Part shown: in pieces, positions 36,613 through 46,252 of the stretch
Position numbering within the stretch: position 1 is the first letter of the stretch
Layout: each line of letters begins with the position of its first letter
Origin: Bacteroidales bacterium
GTDB taxonomy: Bacteria > Bacteroidota > Bacteroidia > Bacteroidales > 4484-276
Length of the DNA stretch: 64,000 nucleotides
Direction: 5' to 3'
Assembly: GCA_035647615.1 (NCBI GenBank)
Contig: DASRND010000036.1
Coordinates: 310,001-374,000 of the forward strand
Notes under the pieces: model-generated
The model's input: only the letters and a program-made list of their open reading frames with translations
Told to the model about the DNA's origin: nothing
Databases searched by the model: none
Program-made: the position numbers and the translations under genes

Positions 36613-38643
36613 TTAATAGCGCTCGAAATCCTTATCCAATTCATCATCGTCGAGGCGGAGGTTGACGCCTCTTTTTTGGCTGCTTTCGATGGTAAGCGGA
36701 TGATTTGGCCGCGGGTAGTGACTATCGTATCTTTGAAAATCCTGTTCGTACAGATGCTGTTGGCGGTATTCTTTTCCGGTTTTAAAAAAGCTCATGATGT
36801 CTTTCATCTTCTGCGCCTGGCTGGCAAGTTCTTCGCTGTTGGTGGCCATCTCTTCGGCAGCGGCAGCATTTTGCTGTATCACCTGATTAAACTGCTGAAC
36901 CGAATCATTCACCAATGAGGCTCCCGAATCCTGCTCCAGGCTCGAAACGGTAATCTGTTGCACAAGGCGAAGGGTTTCGTCAATCCGTGGCATAATTTCG
37001 CCAAAGAGCTGCTGCGAATGTTCGGCAAGTTTCACTCCGGCTCCCGACACACGGTTGATCTCCGTGGCTGCTTTCTGGCTGCGCTCGGCAAGTCTTTTCA
37101 CCTCGTCGGCCACCACTGCAAAGCCGCGTCCCTGCTCTCCGGCACGCGCTGCTTCAACGGCTGCGTTCAACGAGAGGATGTTTGTTTGATAGGCAATATC
37201 GCCAATGATGGTGATGCGCTCTGCAATTTCGCGAATCGCCTGCGCCAATTGATACACAGTCTCGGAGCCCTGTTTCATTTTTCCGGTAGCCACATCCGCA
37301 ATCTGCTCGGTGCGCTGGGCATTAGAAGTGTTGTGGGAAATGCTGGCCGACATCTGTTGCATCGATGCCGAAATCTGTTCTGCCGACGAAGCCTGGCGTG
37401 TACTGCCGTGCGATACGCTTTGCGAGGTCAGACTCATCTGATTGCTGGCTTCGGCAATGTATCCGGCAGCAGCCTGCACCGAGACGATCACCTCGCTAAG
37501 TTTGTCTTTCATCTGCCGAAGCGTTTCGGCCAGCTCGCCAAGCTCATCTTTCTGATCGATGTCGATATTGGCCAGCAGATTACCATCAGCAATTTCTCGC
37601 GCAAAAGCGACACCTTTTTGCAGAGAGCGGGTGATGTTGCGCGATATCTGCCATCCAAGCAACATGCTGACAATAATAGCGCCCAGAAGTCCGATAAAAA
37701 GTATGCGCAGCGACGACTGCGATTTGACGATGGTTTTGCTGGTAAAATCGAGCGACTCACGAAGGCTGCTGGCGGCCAGGTCGCTGAAAGCTGTTTCCAG
37801 TTCGGTACCGATATTAGTAACCTTAACATTGGATTTTTGCAACTGGTTGTAATTTTCTACAAAATCACTGGTAACATCGTGATAGCGCTGTGACGAGTTG
37901 CGAATATTTCCGAGCAGGAGCACACTTTGATTATCCTTTGTACGCGCTTCGAGGCTGGTGATCAACTGGTCGATTTCTTCGAAATGTTTATTAAAACCTG
38001 CCATCTGCGAAAGCGTTAGCTTTGCCTGTGCTTTAAAGTTTTCGATGCGCATTTGGTTGGCACGATTGATTAAGCTGTTGATGAGAACAATGTTGTCGAG
38101 CTGGCGATGCTGCGTATTGCGATTATCGATTTGTCTGGCCATAATTGCCTGTTGATTTCCGGCATAGCTGTGGCAGTTGTCGAAAAGAGTGGCGGATGCT
38201 CCATCCATCAGGCTTCGGTCGATGAGCAGCTTTTCGCTTTGCAGTTTCATATCCTGCATCAGCGCCTCAAATTCGGGCAATGAATTTCTAACTTTATTAA
38301 GTTGCTCAACAAAACCCGACGACAAGCCATAGCCGCTGTATTGTTGATCAGCATTGTGAAGCACATCTTCAACCTGCCTGATGAGGACAGCCGCTATTTC
38401 GAGCAGGCGCGGATCGTTGGTCAGGGCAAAGGTGTTGAGATTATTGGTAATCTTCATGGCCTGCCGCTCCAGGCTGTTGGCGATGATCACCTGTGGAAGG
38501 CTTCGCTCGGCAATCCGTTTGGAATCTTTTTCGATTTTGCGAAACTCGAGCAATGAGGTAGCTCCCACCGTGACTAAAATAATGATGATGATGCCGAAAC
38601 CAACGCCCAGTTTTGCTGAGAGTTTAAGGTCTTTCCATGCCAT
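36613..38643 (-). CDS. Methyl-accepting chemotaxis protein
   Basis: 676 residues. TM1 near residues 12-30, a periplasmic four-helix bundle (about 35-300), TM2 near 308-328 ([19 protein letters not shown]), HAMP (about 330-382), and a cytoplasmic signalling domain with the conserved hairpin tip ([20 protein letters not shown], then [19 protein letters not shown]). The last residues form an acidic, flexible tail that ends DFERY, similar in shape to the C-terminal CheR-docking pentapeptide NWETF. It is the last gene of the order STAS-cheY-cheA-cheW-mcp. The ligand cannot be told. A dedicated receptor, not one of a tandem series. Confidence 0.95.
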   Translation of the reverse strand: MAWKDLKLSAKLGVGFGIIIIILVTVGATSLLEFRKIEKDSKRIAERSLPQVIIANSLERQAMKITNNLNTFALTNDPRLLEIAAVLIRQVEDVLHNADQQYSGYGLSSGFVEQLNKVRNSLPEFEALMQDMKLQSEKLLIDRSLMDGASATLFDNCHSYAGNQQAIMARQIDNRNTQHRQLDNIVLINSLINRANQMRIENFKAQAKLTLSQMAGFNKHFEEIDQLITSLEARTKDNQSVLLLGNIRNSSQRYHDVTSDFVENYNQLQKSNVKVTNIGTELETAFSDLAASSLRESLDFTSKTIVKSQSSLRILFIGLLGAIIVSMLLGWQISRNITRSLQKGVAFAREIADGNLLANIDIDQKDELGELAETLRQMKDKLSEVIVSVQAAAGYIAEASNQMSLTSQSVSHGSTRQASSAEQISASMQQMSASISHNTSNAQRTEQIADVATGKMKQGSETVYQLAQAIREIAERITIIGDIAYQTNILSLNAAVEAARAGEQGRGFAVVADEVKRLAERSQKAATEINRVSGAGVKLAEHSQQLFGEIMPRIDETLRLVQQITVSSLEQDSGASLVNDSVQQFNQVIQQNAAAAEEMATNSEELASQAQKMKDIMSFFKTGKEYRQQHLYEQDFQRYDSHYPRPNHPLTIESSQKRGVNLRLDDDELDKDFERY

Positions 38644-38655
38644 AGTTGCCTCCTG

Positions 38656-39189
38656 TTATTCTTTTGTTTTTGTTTGATCTGATGAGGATATATTTTCGGT
38701 TTGTGACTGTATGTTTTCGTTCATGCTGATGATTTCATCAGTCGAAAAAACATGGTCAACATTTAAAATTATAATAAAATCTTCTTCTGTTTTCATCACT
38801 CCGGCCACTACCTCCGAAGGATATCGGCTGCCGAAGGTGGGAGCCTTTTTAATTTGATCATCAGGATGTCTTACCACATCCAGCACGGCATCGACGATGG
38901 CACCAATCTGCAGCGTTTCGTTTTCAGAAAAAACTTTCAGCACGAGTATGCAGGTACGCGGGCCATACGCAGCAGCTTTCATCCCAAACTTCTCACGCGT
39001 ATCAATTACCGGCAACACATCACCACGCAAATTAATCACGCCTTTCATAAAGGAAGGTGTCCGCGGGATTTCGGTGATTTTTTGCATCTCCAGTATTTTA
39101 ATGACGCTGCTAACATGGATAGCGAAGGTTTCGTTTGCCAACTGAAAAGTCAGATACGACGGATCACTGCTATTGTAGTAAATGCTCAT
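38656..39189 (-). CDS. cheW: CheW coupling protein
   Basis: 177 residues. Single CheW domain (YLTFQLANETFAIHVSSVIK, then PSFMKGVINLRGDVLPVID and LQIGAIVDAVLDVV), with a short Ser/Thr/Gln-rich tail. Links the receptor to CheA. The start overlaps the cheA stop (ATGA, 4 bases), so expression is coupled; it ends 12 bases before the receptor gene. Confidence 0.95.
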   Translation of the reverse strand: MSIYYNSSDPSYLTFQLANETFAIHVSSVIKILEMQKITEIPRTPSFMKGVINLRGDVLPVIDTREKFGMKAAAYGPRTCILVLKVFSENETLQIGAIVDAVLDVVRHPDDQIKKAPTFGSRYPSEVVAGVMKTEEDFIIILNVDHVFSTDEIISMNENIQSQTENISSSDQTKTKE

Positions 39190-41324
39190 TTAACAGTTAT
39201 TGATTTTACGGGCAAAAATCGCGAAATTATTTCATTTGTATCCAATACCAGCGCCACTGTCCCATCGCCCATCACTGTAGCTCCCGATATAAACTTCTGT
39301 CGGCGGTAGGTGCGCCCCAGCGACTTAAGTACTGCTTGCACCTCCCCTATTACATTATCAACTATCAACCCCGCCTTCTGCTGGCCGTAGCGAACCGTTA
39401 CCATTTCACAACGTTCAGGCGCCGGACTTTCGATCCCAAAATGTTTGCGCAGTAAGAGAAAAGGTATTTGCTCACCCTCAATCACCAACACGTTGTCGAA
39501 GGCATTGCTCAGCATTTGCGTTTGCACCGAATGTATCTGCTGCACCACATTGATAGGAATGATGTAACTCACCTCCCCTATTTGCACGTGCATGCCGTCG
39601 ATGATGCTCAGGGTAAGCGGCACCACCAGAGTGATGCGGGTTCCGGTGCCGGGCTGTGAATCTATCCGGATTTCACCACGCAGACCGGCAATACGCTGCT
39701 GCACCACGTCCATACCCACTCCACGACCAGATACATCAGTCACAGTTTTAGCAGTAGTAAGACCCGGAGAAAAGATAAGCTGAAGTTTCTCCTCATGTGT
39801 CAATTTAGCTTCGGCTGGTATCACTTTTCGCTCGATGGCTTTGCGCATCAGCGCTTCAGCATCGACGCCTGCACCATCGTCGTTTATTTCGATATGGATG
39901 GTATTTCCCACATGGAGCGCCCGCAGATGGATGGTGCCGGTTTCGGATTTCCCATTGCGCACTCGCTCTTCCGGGCTTTCGATGCCATGATCGATGCAGT
40001 TGCGGATGATGTGCATCAACGGATCGGTGATATTTTCCACCATCGTTTTATCGAGCTCAATGTTTTGTCCTTCCACCACCAGCTCCGTTTTTTTATTAAG
40101 ATCATCGGAAAGGTCGCGTACAAGCCGCTGAAAACGCGTGGAAATGCTGCTAAATGGAACCAGGGAAATGCTAAAAGCAGCTTCGCGAAGCTGTTTGGAA
40201 AGTGTAGAAAGGTTTTCGGTAAGGATGGTCAAATCATCGTCCTTGTGCTGCTCAGCGTAACGATTAAGCTGTGCCTGCAGCGTTACCAGCTCGCTCACCA
40301 AATTCATCAGCGAATCAATCTTGGGCGTTGCAACACGAATACTCGAAAACTTTTCATCGGCGATGATTGCAGAATTGTTGTCGGGCAGCGGCTTCGTTTC
40401 CTCATCACCTTTTTCGGCTGACGGGCTTACTGCTGGCGCCGGCTGATCTGAAACATCGCTGCTGTAAACAATTTTATGTAGCTCGACTAAATCAGCTTGT
40501 TTTTTTTCAATCCACAGCTTATCGAGATATTCGAGAAAGCTACTGTCGTCGAAAAGATCACCATCACCGATCTTCTCCACCTCGATGTGCGAATCGTCTT
40601 CAACAAAAATAAAAACATCATTCAGCTCTTCTTTGGATAGCCGTGTGGCAATAAATATTTCCCACCAGACATAACATTTTTCGGTGTCGATTTCTGATAA
40701 ATCCGGCACCTCCTCGGTGTGTGGAATGGTTACAGTATTGCCATAGGTATGCAATTCGTCGATAAGATAGAGCGGATTGCTGCCATTGCGAAACAAATCG
40801 GGCTGCGGCTTGAAAAGAATGCGCCAGGTTACGATGGGTTTAGAATCATTCAGCGCTGCTTTGCCTATCTCTGCTGCACTCTCTTTATCGAATGGCTCCA
40901 CCTGCTGCTGTACAAAAACCCTTATGTCGGCAGTGAATTGTTGATGTTTTAAAGTGCTTTGCTCGTCGAGGTCGTCGCCATATTTTATTAAAATCTTTAA
41001 ATGGTCAATGGCCTTCAGGGTGATGTCGAGCAATGGCTTGGTAACGGCGATGTCGCCGCTGCGAACAAAATCGTAGATAGTTTCCAGGTCGTGGGTAAAC
41101 TCGCTGATTTTATGATAACCAAACATGCCACCACTGCCTTTGAGGGTGTGCATAGCTCTGAACACCGCCTCTATCTGCTGTGTGTCGCCGGCATTTTTTT
41201 CGAGAAGCAAAACGGCGTTTTCCAGGTCATTGATCAACTCATAAGCTTCCTCGGTAAACTTCTGCTTCAACACCACCATGTCGATAGCAAATTTGTCGTT
41301 CGGGAAATTTTTAGCCTGGCTCAT
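39186..41324 (-). CDS. cheA: Chemotaxis histidine kinase CheA
   Basis: 712 residues. P1/HPt domain with the phospho-acceptor His in AMHTLKGSGGMFGY (about residue 50). P2-like region (about 150-260), P3 dimerisation helices (about 325-385), P4 ATPase with N box (MHIIRNCIDHGIESPEER), G1 (INDDGAGVDAEAL) and G2 (VSGRGVGMDVV), and a P5 CheW-like domain (about 570-712). All catalytic parts are intact. Partners: CheY directly upstream, CheW directly downstream. CheB, CheR and CheD are in a separate operon at 59529-63137. Confidence 0.95.
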   Translation of the reverse strand: MSQAKNFPNDKFAIDMVVLKQKFTEEAYELINDLENAVLLLEKNAGDTQQIEAVFRAMHTLKGSGGMFGYHKISEFTHDLETIYDFVRSGDIAVTKPLLDITLKAIDHLKILIKYGDDLDEQSTLKHQQFTADIRVFVQQQVEPFDKESAAEIGKAALNDSKPIVTWRILFKPQPDLFRNGSNPLYLIDELHTYGNTVTIPHTEEVPDLSEIDTEKCYVWWEIFIATRLSKEELNDVFIFVEDDSHIEVEKIGDGDLFDDSSFLEYLDKLWIEKKQADLVELHKIVYSSDVSDQPAPAVSPSAEKGDEETKPLPDNNSAIIADEKFSSIRVATPKIDSLMNLVSELVTLQAQLNRYAEQHKDDDLTILTENLSTLSKQLREAAFSISLVPFSSISTRFQRLVRDLSDDLNKKTELVVEGQNIELDKTMVENITDPLMHIIRNCIDHGIESPEERVRNGKSETGTIHLRALHVGNTIHIEINDDGAGVDAEALMRKAIERKVIPAEAKLTHEEKLQLIFSPGLTTAKTVTDVSGRGVGMDVVQQRIAGLRGEIRIDSQPGTGTRITLVVPLTLSIIDGMHVQIGEVSYIIPINVVQQIHSVQTQMLSNAFDNVLVIEGEQIPFLLLRKHFGIESPAPERCEMVTVRYGQQKAGLIVDNVIGEVQAVLKSLGRTYRRQKFISGATVMGDGTVALVLDTNEIISRFLPVKSITVK

Positions 41325-41341
41325 AAAATTTGAAGGAATTA

Positions 41342-41716
41342 TTAATGAATAACGCGACGAATGATTGCCATAAGTTTTTCGGGGGTGAAGGGTTTTACCA
41401 GCCAGCCGGTAGCTCCGGCGCGTTTGGCTTCCATTTTTTGTTCAAACTGCGATTCGGTGGTAAGCACCAGAATGGGCAAATACTTGTACAAGGAACTGTT
41501 ACGCAGTTTTTGTATCAATGCAATTCCATTCATGCGCGGCATGTGCAGGTCGGTAATAAGCAAATCCACGGGAGTCCCTTCAAAATATTTCAACGACTCC
41601 TCACCGTCAGCGGCTTTGAGCACCGTGTACCCGTTTTGCTGCAGGATGCATCCCACGGCTTCGCGAACACTTTCCGAGTCATCAACAAAAACAACAGTAC
41701 GTTTCTCCTGGCTCAT
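41342..41716 (-). CDS. cheY: CheY-like response regulator
   Basis: 124 residues, single receiver domain. Acidic pair VFVDDSESVREAV, phosphorylated Asp in LLITDLHMPRMNG (about residue 56), Thr in VLTTES and Lys in WLVKPF. No output domain, so it acts by protein binding. 17 bases before cheA. In Bacteroidota the output could be gliding or another motility; no motility gene is in the window. Confidence 0.93.
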   Translation of the reverse strand: MSQEKRTVVFVDDSESVREAVGCILQQNGYTVLKAADGEESLKYFEGTPVDLLITDLHMPRMNGIALIQKLRNSSLYKYLPILVLTTESQFEQKMEAKRAGATGWLVKPFTPEKLMAIIRRVIH

Positions 41717-41729
41717 ACTTATGATTTAT

Positions 41730-42050
41730 CTAAAAATTAAACTCAAAACCAGCTCTCCTGAAAAGCTCTTCCTTTTCTTCGCCCAATAATATTGTTGCAT
41801 TCAATTCTTTTCCCTGCTTCGATAGTGTCCGCTGAAGCGCAATCAGCAACTGATAAAAGGGCAGATCCATCTCGTCCGTTTCATCTATCAACAAACGAAC
41901 CTCCTGAACGGCATCGAGATGTTGCAACAACTGCTGCTGCAGATCTGCGGCGTGATCGATAGTAAGGGTGCCGCCGAGAGCCACTGAAAGATACTGCTCC
42001 TGATCTCCCTCTCTTTCCATCCGAATATGAGCCTGATTTATCACATTCAT
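41730..42050 (-). CDS. STAS-domain protein in the chemotaxis operon
   Basis: 106 residues, single STAS domain (LSVALGGTLTIDHAADLQQQ, then VRLLIDETDEMDLPFYQLLI). The loop that in anti-sigma antagonists holds the phosphorylated Ser/Thr reads MDLPFYQ, without Ser or Thr, so regulation by phosphorylation is unlikely; it is closer to MlaB-like or chemotaxis-linked STAS proteins. First gene of the operon, 13 bases before cheY. No -7 consensus was found upstream in 42051-42180. Its role in signalling is an inference from position only. Confidence 0.8.
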   Translation of the reverse strand: MNVINQAHIRMEREGDQEQYLSVALGGTLTIDHAADLQQQLLQHLDAVQEVRLLIDETDEMDLPFYQLLIALQRTLSKQGKELNATILLGEEKEELFRRAGFEFNF

Positions 42051-42180
42051 TGTATACTAACGCTTTCGGTTATTAATATTACCTAACAAACTACCGGCAG
42101 AAAAGTAAGCATCTGGCGGCAGAAAAATAAACATTTTTGTAGTTCTGACTGACATTTTTCTGTTTTACTTCCCATCGTCA

Positions 42181-43230
42181 TTATGGATTGATGGTGCTTT
42201 TGGCGGCGTCGGGCAGAGGCTCATCACCAAGTGTAGAATAACGAAGGTAATCGGTTTCAGGAATTTTCAGGGTATAGGTTCGCCCGCTTTGGTTGGGCAA
42301 TTTATCCTTGCGAATCCATGGATTAAAGATCCGGAGGGTTTTATAACTTATCCCGTATTGTTGTGCAAAAATCACCAGATCGTTCACCGAATGGTTTACC
42401 ACAATATCGCGGGTAGGCACCTGGGGATAAAGCTCTTCAAATTTCACATGAAAACCATAGGTGGTGGGATTGGCAAAAATAGTTTTCACGGCCAGTATCC
42501 GATAAACGTACCGGTTGGTTTCTTCGGGCATTTGCAGATCGTAGTAAGAAGAAACATGCTGCCGCTTCAGCAAATCACTGATGCGTCTGGGGCCGGCATT
42601 AAAAGCGGCAGCCACCAGCGTCCAATCCCCAAAAGTTTCATAAGCATCCAAAAAATAACGGCATGCAGCTTCGGTAGCTTTTTCCACGTGATAGCGTTCG
42701 TCGATGTGGTCGTTTACCTCCAGGTTGTAGTCGCGGGCAGTGCCTTTTAGGAATTGCCAAAAGCCTGAAGCTCCGGCCGGCGAGGTCACATTTTCGAGCC
42801 CACTCTCGATGAGTGCTATAAATTTGAAATCTTCCGGGATGTTATGCTTTGCCAGAATCGGTTCGATGACCGGAAACCAGCGGTGCGCCTTCTTCATCAG
42901 CATAAGCGTGGAAGAATGAAAATAAGTGTTGACGATGAGTTCCCGTTCAAAGCCTTCACGAACATAAAAGGTGTCGAGGGGCACGCTTTCGCCGGCAAAA
43001 TAAGCTGTTACAGGAATTTTCACACTCATGGCTGGCACCAACGTTTTCCGAACTACTTCTTTTACCTCCGGCTCTTCCTCTGGCACAGGTGGCAGCTCAG
43101 CCACATAAACCATTGCAGGCGGTGGCGGCTGCGACGGCATCACAACCTGCCGAACAGGAGTGGTGAATAATTGATATGCAATGGCCAACACAGCCAGCAG
43201 CAGCGCTAACCAGGAAATATATTTTAGCAT
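42181..43230 (-). CDS. Membrane-bound lytic transglycosylase (MltD-like)
   Basis: 349 residues. One N-terminal membrane helix (about 7-22) and a Pro-rich spacer precede an SLT domain (about 115-240). The catalytic Glu is in ALIESGLENVTSPAGASGFW, followed by the conserved AAAFNAGPRRI. A C-terminal LysM-like module follows (about 280-335; VNHSVNDLVIFAQQYGISYK). Cleaves peptidoglycan glycan strands with formation of anhydro ends. It stands alone, 130 bases downstream of the STAS gene start region and in the same direction. No convincing promoter box was found. Confidence 0.88.
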   Translation of the reverse strand: MLKYISWLALLLAVLAIAYQLFTTPVRQVVMPSQPPPPAMVYVAELPPVPEEEPEVKEVVRKTLVPAMSVKIPVTAYFAGESVPLDTFYVREGFERELIVNTYFHSSTLMLMKKAHRWFPVIEPILAKHNIPEDFKFIALIESGLENVTSPAGASGFWQFLKGTARDYNLEVNDHIDERYHVEKATEAACRYFLDAYETFGDWTLVAAAFNAGPRRISDLLKRQHVSSYYDLQMPEETNRYVYRILAVKTIFANPTTYGFHVKFEELYPQVPTRDIVVNHSVNDLVIFAQQYGISYKTLRIFNPWIRKDKLPNQSGRTYTLKIPETDYLRYSTLGDEPLPDAAKSTINP

Positions 43231-43392
43231 GAAGTTGATTCGATGAAGATTAATACTTTTTAAAACCCTGAATCACAAACAAAAAAGCACCTGCACAATC
43301 TCTGATGCAATCTGGTTACGGACAAAAGTCGTACTATTTTGATAGATGCCATACAGCAGGCTTTAAAAAAATGTTTGTTTTTGAACCCGAAA

Positions 43393-43608
43393 ATGGAAAT
43401 TATTCAACAACATATCGATCAGATTAACAGCCTTTGTTTTTCCAACAAAGTGAAAAAGCTTTTTGCTTTTGGTTCGGCCAATTTTCCAGCGTCACGACAT
43501 TCGGTAAAAGCCAACAAAAAAGTCCAATCAGTAAATTTTGTTAAAAAACGCATCTTGCATTTAGCTTGTTTTAAATCCGCAAAGTTTGGTCAGATAGCCA
43601 CCTACTGA
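43393..43608 (+). pseudogene. Truncated nucleotidyltransferase (MntA-like) remnant
   Basis: The first 28 codons from ATG 43393 read like the start of small MNT-type nucleotidyltransferases: MEIIQQHIDQINSLCFSNKV then KKLFAFGS, where GS is the start of the GS-x(n)-SDxD catalytic motif. After FGS the sequence diverges (ANFPASRHSVKANKK) and no SDxD follows, so the catalytic half is missing or replaced. No HEPN partner is nearby. It is a fossil of a toxin-antitoxin type gene. The rest of 43231-43728 holds only the sucC promoter. Confidence 0.6.
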
Positions 43609-43683
43609 GCAGCCACAGATAATAATATTTGATATTGGCTGGTTTTAGTATGAAACTGCGGTGCGCGCTATGGCGAAAAGTAA

Positions 43684-43691
43684 TAATTTTG
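43684..43691 (+). promoter_or_regulatory. -7 box of sucC
   Basis: TAATTTTG, 37 bases before ATG 43729. Confidence 0.5.
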
Positions 43692-43728
43692 CTGCCACAT
43701 CAGAATAAAACTTTAATAATCTACACGC

Positions 43729-44919
43729 ATGAATTTACACGAATACCAAGGCAAATCCATTTTACAATCTTACGGAGTAGCCGTCCCCGAAGGCATCGTT
43801 GCCGACTCACCCGAAGCAGCGATAGAAGCTGCCAAAACCCTACAAGAGAAAACCGGCACCACCATGTGGGTGGTCAAAGCACAGGTACATGCCGGTGGGC
43901 GTGGCAAAGGCGGTGGCGTCAAGCTGGCTAAATCCCTTGACGAGGTAAAGGAGCTGGCCGATAAAATTATCGGGATGCATCTGGTGACACCGCAAACCTC
44001 GGCGCAAGGCAAGCTGGTGAGCAAAGTCCTGATTCAGCAGGACATCTACTTCCCCGGTGAAGCCGAAATTCAGGAATATTACATGAGTGTGCTGCTCAAC
44101 CGCAAAACGGGACGTAATATGCTGATGTACTCGCCACGTGGCGGCATGGACATCGAGAAGGTGGCCGAAGAAACTCCCGATCAGATTTTTACCGAAGAAA
44201 TCGATCCGTGCATGGGGCTGCAATCCTATCAGGCACGCCGCATCGCTTTCAATCTTGGATTGAGCGGTAACTCATTCAAAAATATGGTGAAATTTGCAAC
44301 AGCATTGTACAAAGCTTATGTGGGCAGCGATGCTTCGCTGTTCGAGATCAACCCGGTGTTACGTACTTCCGATGAAAGAATTTTTGCTGTCGACGCCAAG
44401 GTTTCCATCGATAACAACGCTTTGTTCCGCCATCCTGACATCGCACACATGCGCGACCTCGCCGAAGAAGACCCCATGGAGGTAGAAGCCAGCCGATACG
44501 ATCTGAACTATGTAAAACTTAATGGCAACGTGGGATGTATGGTCAATGGCGCCGGCCTGGCCATGGCCACCATGGATATGATAAAAATGTCGGGCGGCGA
44601 TCCGGCCAACTTTCTCGACGTAGGAGGCTCAGCCAACGCCAAGCGCGTAGAAGAAGGCTTTCGCATCATCCTTAAAGATGAGAACGTGAAAGCTATTCTT
44701 GTAAACATTTTCGGCGGCATCGTACGCTGCGACCGCGTGGCACAGGGAATCGTTGATGCTTATAAAAACATTGGCAATATCAAAGTGCCTATCATCGTGC
44801 GTCTGCAAGGCACCAACGCCATCGAAGGCAAAGAACTCATCGACCAGTCGGGACTGAAAGTTCATTCTGCCATCGCACTCGATGACGCCGCACAACTCAT
44901 TAACGAGCTGTTGGCCTAA
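43729..44919 (+). CDS. sucC: Succinyl-CoA synthetase beta subunit (ADP-forming)
   Basis: 396 residues. ATP-grasp subunit of the enzyme that interconverts succinyl-CoA and succinate with ATP or GTP formation. N-terminal MNLHEYQGKSILQSYGVAVP, the AQVHAGGRGKGGGVKLAKS nucleotide region, GNVGCMVNGAGLAMATMDM, and the DVGGSA and GIVRCD segments of the C-terminal ligase domain. Length fits the family. The alpha subunit (sucD) is not adjacent, which is frequent in Bacteroidota. The gene ends before an 18-bp hairpin. Confidence 0.95.
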   Translation: MNLHEYQGKSILQSYGVAVPEGIVADSPEAAIEAAKTLQEKTGTTMWVVKAQVHAGGRGKGGGVKLAKSLDEVKELADKIIGMHLVTPQTSAQGKLVSKVLIQQDIYFPGEAEIQEYYMSVLLNRKTGRNMLMYSPRGGMDIEKVAEETPDQIFTEEIDPCMGLQSYQARRIAFNLGLSGNSFKNMVKFATALYKAYVGSDASLFEINPVLRTSDERIFAVDAKVSIDNNALFRHPDIAHMRDLAEEDPMEVEASRYDLNYVKLNGNVGCMVNGAGLAMATMDMIKMSGGDPANFLDVGGSANAKRVEEGFRIILKDENVKAILVNIFGGIVRCDRVAQGIVDAYKNIGNIKVPIIVRLQGTNAIEGKELIDQSGLKVHSAIALDDAAQLINELLA

Positions 44920-44937
44920 AGAATAGCCACTATAAAG

Positions 44938-44980
44938 CACAACCTTCACAGATGCCGGCTATGCATCTGTGAAGGTTGTG
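44938..44980. repeat. 18-bp perfect hairpin after sucC
   Basis: CACAACCTTCACAGATGC (44938-44955) and its exact complement (44963-44980) with a 7-base loop. No T-run follows on either side, so it is not a classical terminator, but it may stop transcription or protect the sucC 3' end. Confidence 0.6.
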
Positions 44981-45062
44981 TATTAAAACGCAATTCCCGA
45001 ATGTAGATCGGGATAAGTACAATAATGAAAGAATTTGCCGTCGCTGATAATCACCAAATCCT

Positions 45063-45070
45063 TACTTTTG
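45063..45070 (+). promoter_or_regulatory. -7 box of gcvT
   Basis: TACTTTTG, 25 bases before ATG 45095. It lies inside the upward extension of the gcvT frame (from 45035), which supports the later start. Confidence 0.6.
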
Positions 45071-45094
45071 CCACTCAAAAAATCCGTAATCCAT

Positions 45095-46186
45095 ATGAAA
45101 GATACAGCATTAACCAAAATCCATGAATCTCTGGGAGCCAAGATGGTTCCTTTTGCAGGCTACAACATGCCTATTCAGTACGAAGGTGTAAACGCCGAAC
45201 ACGAAACCGTGCGCACCAGCGTAGGAGTATTTGATGTTTCGCACATGGGCGAAATATGGGTGAAAGGCCCCAAAGCCGTTGAGCTGCTGCAGCGCATCAC
45301 CACCAATGACATAACGAAACTCGAAGATGGCCACGCGCAATATTCTTGCTTTCCAAACAGCCAGGGCGGTATCGTCGACGACCTGATCGTGTATCGTTTC
45401 GATGCCGAAAACTACCTCCTGGTGGTGAATGCATCCAACATCGAAAAAGACTGGAAATGGATGAACGAGCACAACACCAATGGCGCCACTCTTTACGATG
45501 CATCCGACGAAACTTCGCTATTTGCCATTCAGGGCCCCAAAGCCATGGCCACACTACAAAAACTTACCGACACCGACCTTAGCACTATCGGCTTCTACAA
45601 CTTCCGCCGTGCCGCAGTTGCAGGCGTACCCGACGTCATCATTTCAGCTACCGGCTACACAGGTGAGAAAAATAGTTTTGAGATTTATTTTGGTAATGAC
45701 GATGCCGAAAAACTTTGGAAGGCGCTCTTTGAGGCCGGCGAAGAATTTGGCATCAAACCCATTGGACTGGGTGCACGCGACACACTGCGTCTCGAAATGG
45801 GTTTTTGCCTTTACGGCAACGACATCGGAGAGACTACTTCACCCATCGAAGCCGGTATGGGATGGATCACTAAATTTGTTGACAACAAGCCTTTCATCTT
45901 TCGCGAATATCACGAGAAGATCAAAAAAGAAGGCCCAAAACGCAGACTGCGTGGTTTCGAGATGATCGACAAAGGCATCCCGCGGCAGCACTACGAAATC
46001 TGCGACGAGAAAGGAAACGTAATTGGCGAAGTAACTTCCGGAACCATGGCTCCTTCACTCAAGAAGCCCGTTGGCCTGGGTTACATCGACAGCGAGCATG
46101 CCGGTTTTGACAATGAAATCTTCATCAGCATAAGGGGCAAACTTCTGCGCGCCAAAATCGTAAAGGTGCCTTTTTATAAGGGATAA
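45095..46186 (+). CDS. gcvT: Glycine cleavage system T protein (aminomethyltransferase)
   Basis: 363 residues. Transfers the methylene unit of glycine, carried on the H protein, to tetrahydrofolate and releases ammonia. Motifs: KMVPFAGYNMPIQYEG, VGVFDVSHMGEIWVKGP, the RITTNDITKLEDGHAQYSC segment, LGARDTLRLEMGFCLYGND (folate-binding region) and a C-terminal GEVTSGTMAPSL. Start ATG 45095 is chosen because the -7 box lies between it and the next upstream in-frame ATG. Other gcv genes are not adjacent. A terminator follows. Confidence 0.95.
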   Translation: MKDTALTKIHESLGAKMVPFAGYNMPIQYEGVNAEHETVRTSVGVFDVSHMGEIWVKGPKAVELLQRITTNDITKLEDGHAQYSCFPNSQGGIVDDLIVYRFDAENYLLVVNASNIEKDWKWMNEHNTNGATLYDASDETSLFAIQGPKAMATLQKLTDTDLSTIGFYNFRRAAVAGVPDVIISATGYTGEKNSFEIYFGNDDAEKLWKALFEAGEEFGIKPIGLGARDTLRLEMGFCLYGNDIGETTSPIEAGMGWITKFVDNKPFIFREYHEKIKKEGPKRRLRGFEMIDKGIPRQHYEICDEKGNVIGEVTSGTMAPSLKKPVGLGYIDSEHAGFDNEIFISIRGKLLRAKIVKVPFYKG

Positions 46187-46200
46187 AAAACTCCACCAGC

Positions 46201-46240
46201 AAGGATGGTACTGCCAAAGCAGGCCATCCTTTCTTTTTTT
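46201..46240 (+). terminator. Terminator of gcvT
   Basis: AAGGATGG and CCATCCTT with an inner CTGC/GCAG stem, then TTCTTTTTTT. Confidence 0.85.
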
Positions 46241-46252
46241 AATAATTACATA

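Noticed and set aside
36958..37893. 311-codon open frame on + opposite the chemotaxis receptor
   Set aside because: Shadow frame; the receptor on the other strand is unambiguous.
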